Shown: in pieces, positions 45,022-46,338 of the stretch | How positions within the stretch are numbered: the first letter of the stretch is position 1 | How the letters are laid out: every line of letters starts with the position of its first letter | Assembly: GCA_902761665.1 (NCBI GenBank) | Contig: CACWLA010000018.1 | Coordinates: forward strand, 1-46,338 | Origin: an uncultured Lachnospiraceae bacterium | Lineage (GTDB): Bacteria > Bacillota > Clostridia > Lachnospirales > Lachnospiraceae | Reading direction: 5' to 3' | Length of the DNA stretch: 46,338 nt | Notes under the pieces: model-generated | What the model was told of the DNA's origin: nothing | The model's database searches: none | What the model saw: only the letters and a program-made list of their open reading frames with translations | Made by a program: the position numbers and the translations under genes

Positions 45022-45833
45022 ATGATGGAGCCCTCCCCGTTCTTATCGAATTTATTGAGAAGCGCCATGCTGATCAGGATGAAGACCATCATGACGAGCG
45101 ACAGGCCGGAGCCAAGCTGCCGGTTGCCGTTCAGGGTGAATTCCTGCTCAATGATGTTGCCGATGAGATAGATCTTGCCGCCGCCCAGGATCTGCGAGAT
45201 CACGAAGGTGGTGACGGCCGGCACGAAGACCATGGTGATGCCGCTGATGATGCCGGGCATGGAAAGCGGCAGGAGGACCTTCGTGAGAACGGTCTTTCCG
45301 GACGCCCCGAGGTCATATGCCGCCTCGATCAGGTTGTTGTCGATCTTGACCATCACGTTGTAGATGGGCAGGATCATGAAGGGCAGAAAGTCGTAGACCA
45401 TGCCCAGAACGACAGCGGCCGGCGTATTGATGATCCGTATGGGATCGAGATTCAGGGAACCGAGGATCCCGTTCAGAACGCCGTTGTTAGCAAGCAGCGC
45501 CTTCCAGGCGAAGGTGCGCAGCAGGAAGTTCATCCACATCGGCAGGATCAGGATGAATACCACGAGGCCTTTCCGTCCGCCGGCGTGCTTTCTCAGGATG
45601 AGGCCCACCGGGTAGGCGAGCAGCAGGCAGACCACGGTGCAGATGAGCGCAAACAGCAGCGCGAGCCCGAGGGCCTTGGCATGTTCCTCATCGGCGATCG
45701 CCGTGATGTTCTCCAGCGTGAAATGGCCTTCCTGGTCCGTGAAGCCGTAGTAAAAAATGGCCAGCAGGGGGATGACCGTTCCGCAGAGAATGAAAACAAG
45801 ATACGGGGCGGTAAGCCATTTCTTCTTAAACAT
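45018..45833 (-). CDS. potB: Polyamine ABC transporter permease PotB
   Basis: A 271-residue permease with six membrane helices and the EAA-loop sequence [14 protein letters not shown] that contacts PotA. It overlaps potA by 8 bases and potCD by 4 bases. Confidence 0.95.
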   Translation of the reverse strand: MFKKKWLTAPYLVFILCGTVIPLLAIFYYGFTDQEGHFTLENITAIADEEHAKALGLALLFALICTVVCLLLAYPVGLILRKHAGGRKGLVVFILILPMWMNFLLRTFAWKALLANNGVLNGILGSLNLDPIRIINTPAAVVLGMVYDFLPFMILPIYNVMVKIDNNLIEAAYDLGASGKTVLTKVLLPLSMPGIISGITMVFVPAVTTFVISQILGGGKIYLIGNIIEQEFTLNGNRQLGSGLSLVMMVFILISMALLNKFDKNGEGSII

Positions 45834-46338
45834 CGACCACCACTGCCTCCTCGTCTTCCGATTCCGGTTTGTTCATGATCTGGATGTTGAACGGGTCGAC
45901 GCTTAAGGATACCGGCTGTCCCACCGGGAACATCGAGGTCGACTGCACGAGCCATTCAAAGCCGCCCGCCTGGACTTCCATCTCATAATGGACGCCCTTG
46001 AAGATCAGGTGGCTGACCACGCCGTCCATCTGCCCCTTGCCGGCTTCGCCGAGGATCACGTCTTCCGGACGGATGACCACGTCGACCGGCTTGTTCACGC
46101 CGAAGCCGGTATCCACGCAGGGGAAATCCGTCCCGAGGATCCGGACCAGCTTATCGCGCAGCATGATGCCGCCGAGGATGTTGCTGTCGCCGATGAAGGT
46201 CGCAACGAACGCGTTCTCCGGTTCGTTGTAGATGTTTTCGGGCGTGCCCATCTGCTGGATGTAGCCCTGGTTCATCACGACGACCGTATCGGACATCGTC
46301 AGCGCTTCCTCCTGATCGTGGGTGACGTAGATGAATGT
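45826..46338 (-). CDS. potA: Polyamine ABC transporter ATPase PotA, C-terminal part
   Basis: The gene runs off the right edge. The visible 170 residues start at the switch region ([22 protein letters not shown], where the histidine is the H-loop) and continue into the TOBE-type regulatory domain ([19 protein letters not shown]). The Walker motifs lie outside the window. It is the first visible gene of the potABCD unit. Confidence 0.95.
   Translation of the reverse strand, partial: TFIYVTHDQEEALTMSDTVVVMNQGYIQQMGTPENIYNEPENAFVATFIGDSNILGGIMLRDKLVRILGTDFPCVDTGFGVNKPVDVVIRPEDVILGEAGKGQMDGVVSHLIFKGVHYEMEVQAGGFEWLVQSTSMFPVGQPVSLSVDPFNIQIMNKPESEDEEAVVVDV

Overview
This window is about 46 kb of the chromosome of a GC-rich Gram-positive bacterium of the class Clostridia, most like Lachnospiraceae or a close relative. 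That placement is inferred from the gene set: Bacillus/Clostridium-type order (rimP-nusA-ylxR-ylxQ-infB-rbfA-nrnA; ylxM-ffh-rpsP-khpA-rimM-trmD-rplS; ireB-ruvX-DUF1292), RNase J, a LexA/YneA pair with Gram-positive SOS boxes, clostridial variants of IMP dehydrogenase and PRPP synthetase, and many promoters of the TTGACA-17-TATAAT type with strong GGAGG ribosome binding sites. Most of the content is housekeeping: translation, RNA processing, DNA repair and protein export. I see no prophage, insertion sequence, CRISPR array, tRNA or rRNA gene. One tmRNA gene is present.

Layout. 1-800: the start of a probable cation symporter, then a recN remnant with no 5' half behind an orphan terminator. 858-2157: lexA and a yneA-like division inhibitor, divergent around a cluster of SOS boxes. 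2163-5577: a XerC/D-type recombinase, a TtcA-like tRNA thiolation enzyme, a 372-base intergenic region with a strong inverted repeat, and a membrane-anchored Ser/Thr/Glu-rich protein. 5590-12570: guaB, tmRNA, plsY, der, a frameshifted DUF512 radical-SAM gene and prs. 12606-15752: a lepB-rbgA-lepB-rnhB-yraN operon. 15805-19900: the signal recognition particle/ribosome operon. 19926-22590: rpsO and pnp. 22615-31104: the rimP-nusA-infB operon, ending in a TruB-RibF fusion gene. 31200-34866: glpK, recA with its own SOS box, and a degenerate rhomboid protein. 34922-35391: rpsT. 35399-46338: a long minus-strand run potA-potB-potCD-ireB-ruvX-DUF1292-rnj-mltG-like-M16C peptidase-era-recO.

How it works together. 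LexA, RecA and YneA form a self-contained SOS circuit: RecA filaments trigger LexA self-cleavage, which releases recA, lexA and the division inhibitor. The translation genes (S15, S16, S19-type L19, S20, IF2, RbfA, RimM, RimP, Era, Der, RbgA, TrmD, TruB) cover ribosome and tRNA maturation, with PNPase and RNase J for RNA turnover and tmRNA for ribosome rescue.

I did not find a convincing new multi-gene system. The most unusual items are the broken recN and DUF512 genes, the single-frame TruB-RibF fusion, the inverted-repeat element with related repeats around the ttcA-like gene, a possible attenuator ahead of recA, a second signal peptidase with an altered active-site box, and a rhomboid-fold protein that lacks the protease serine motif but carries a zinc ribbon.
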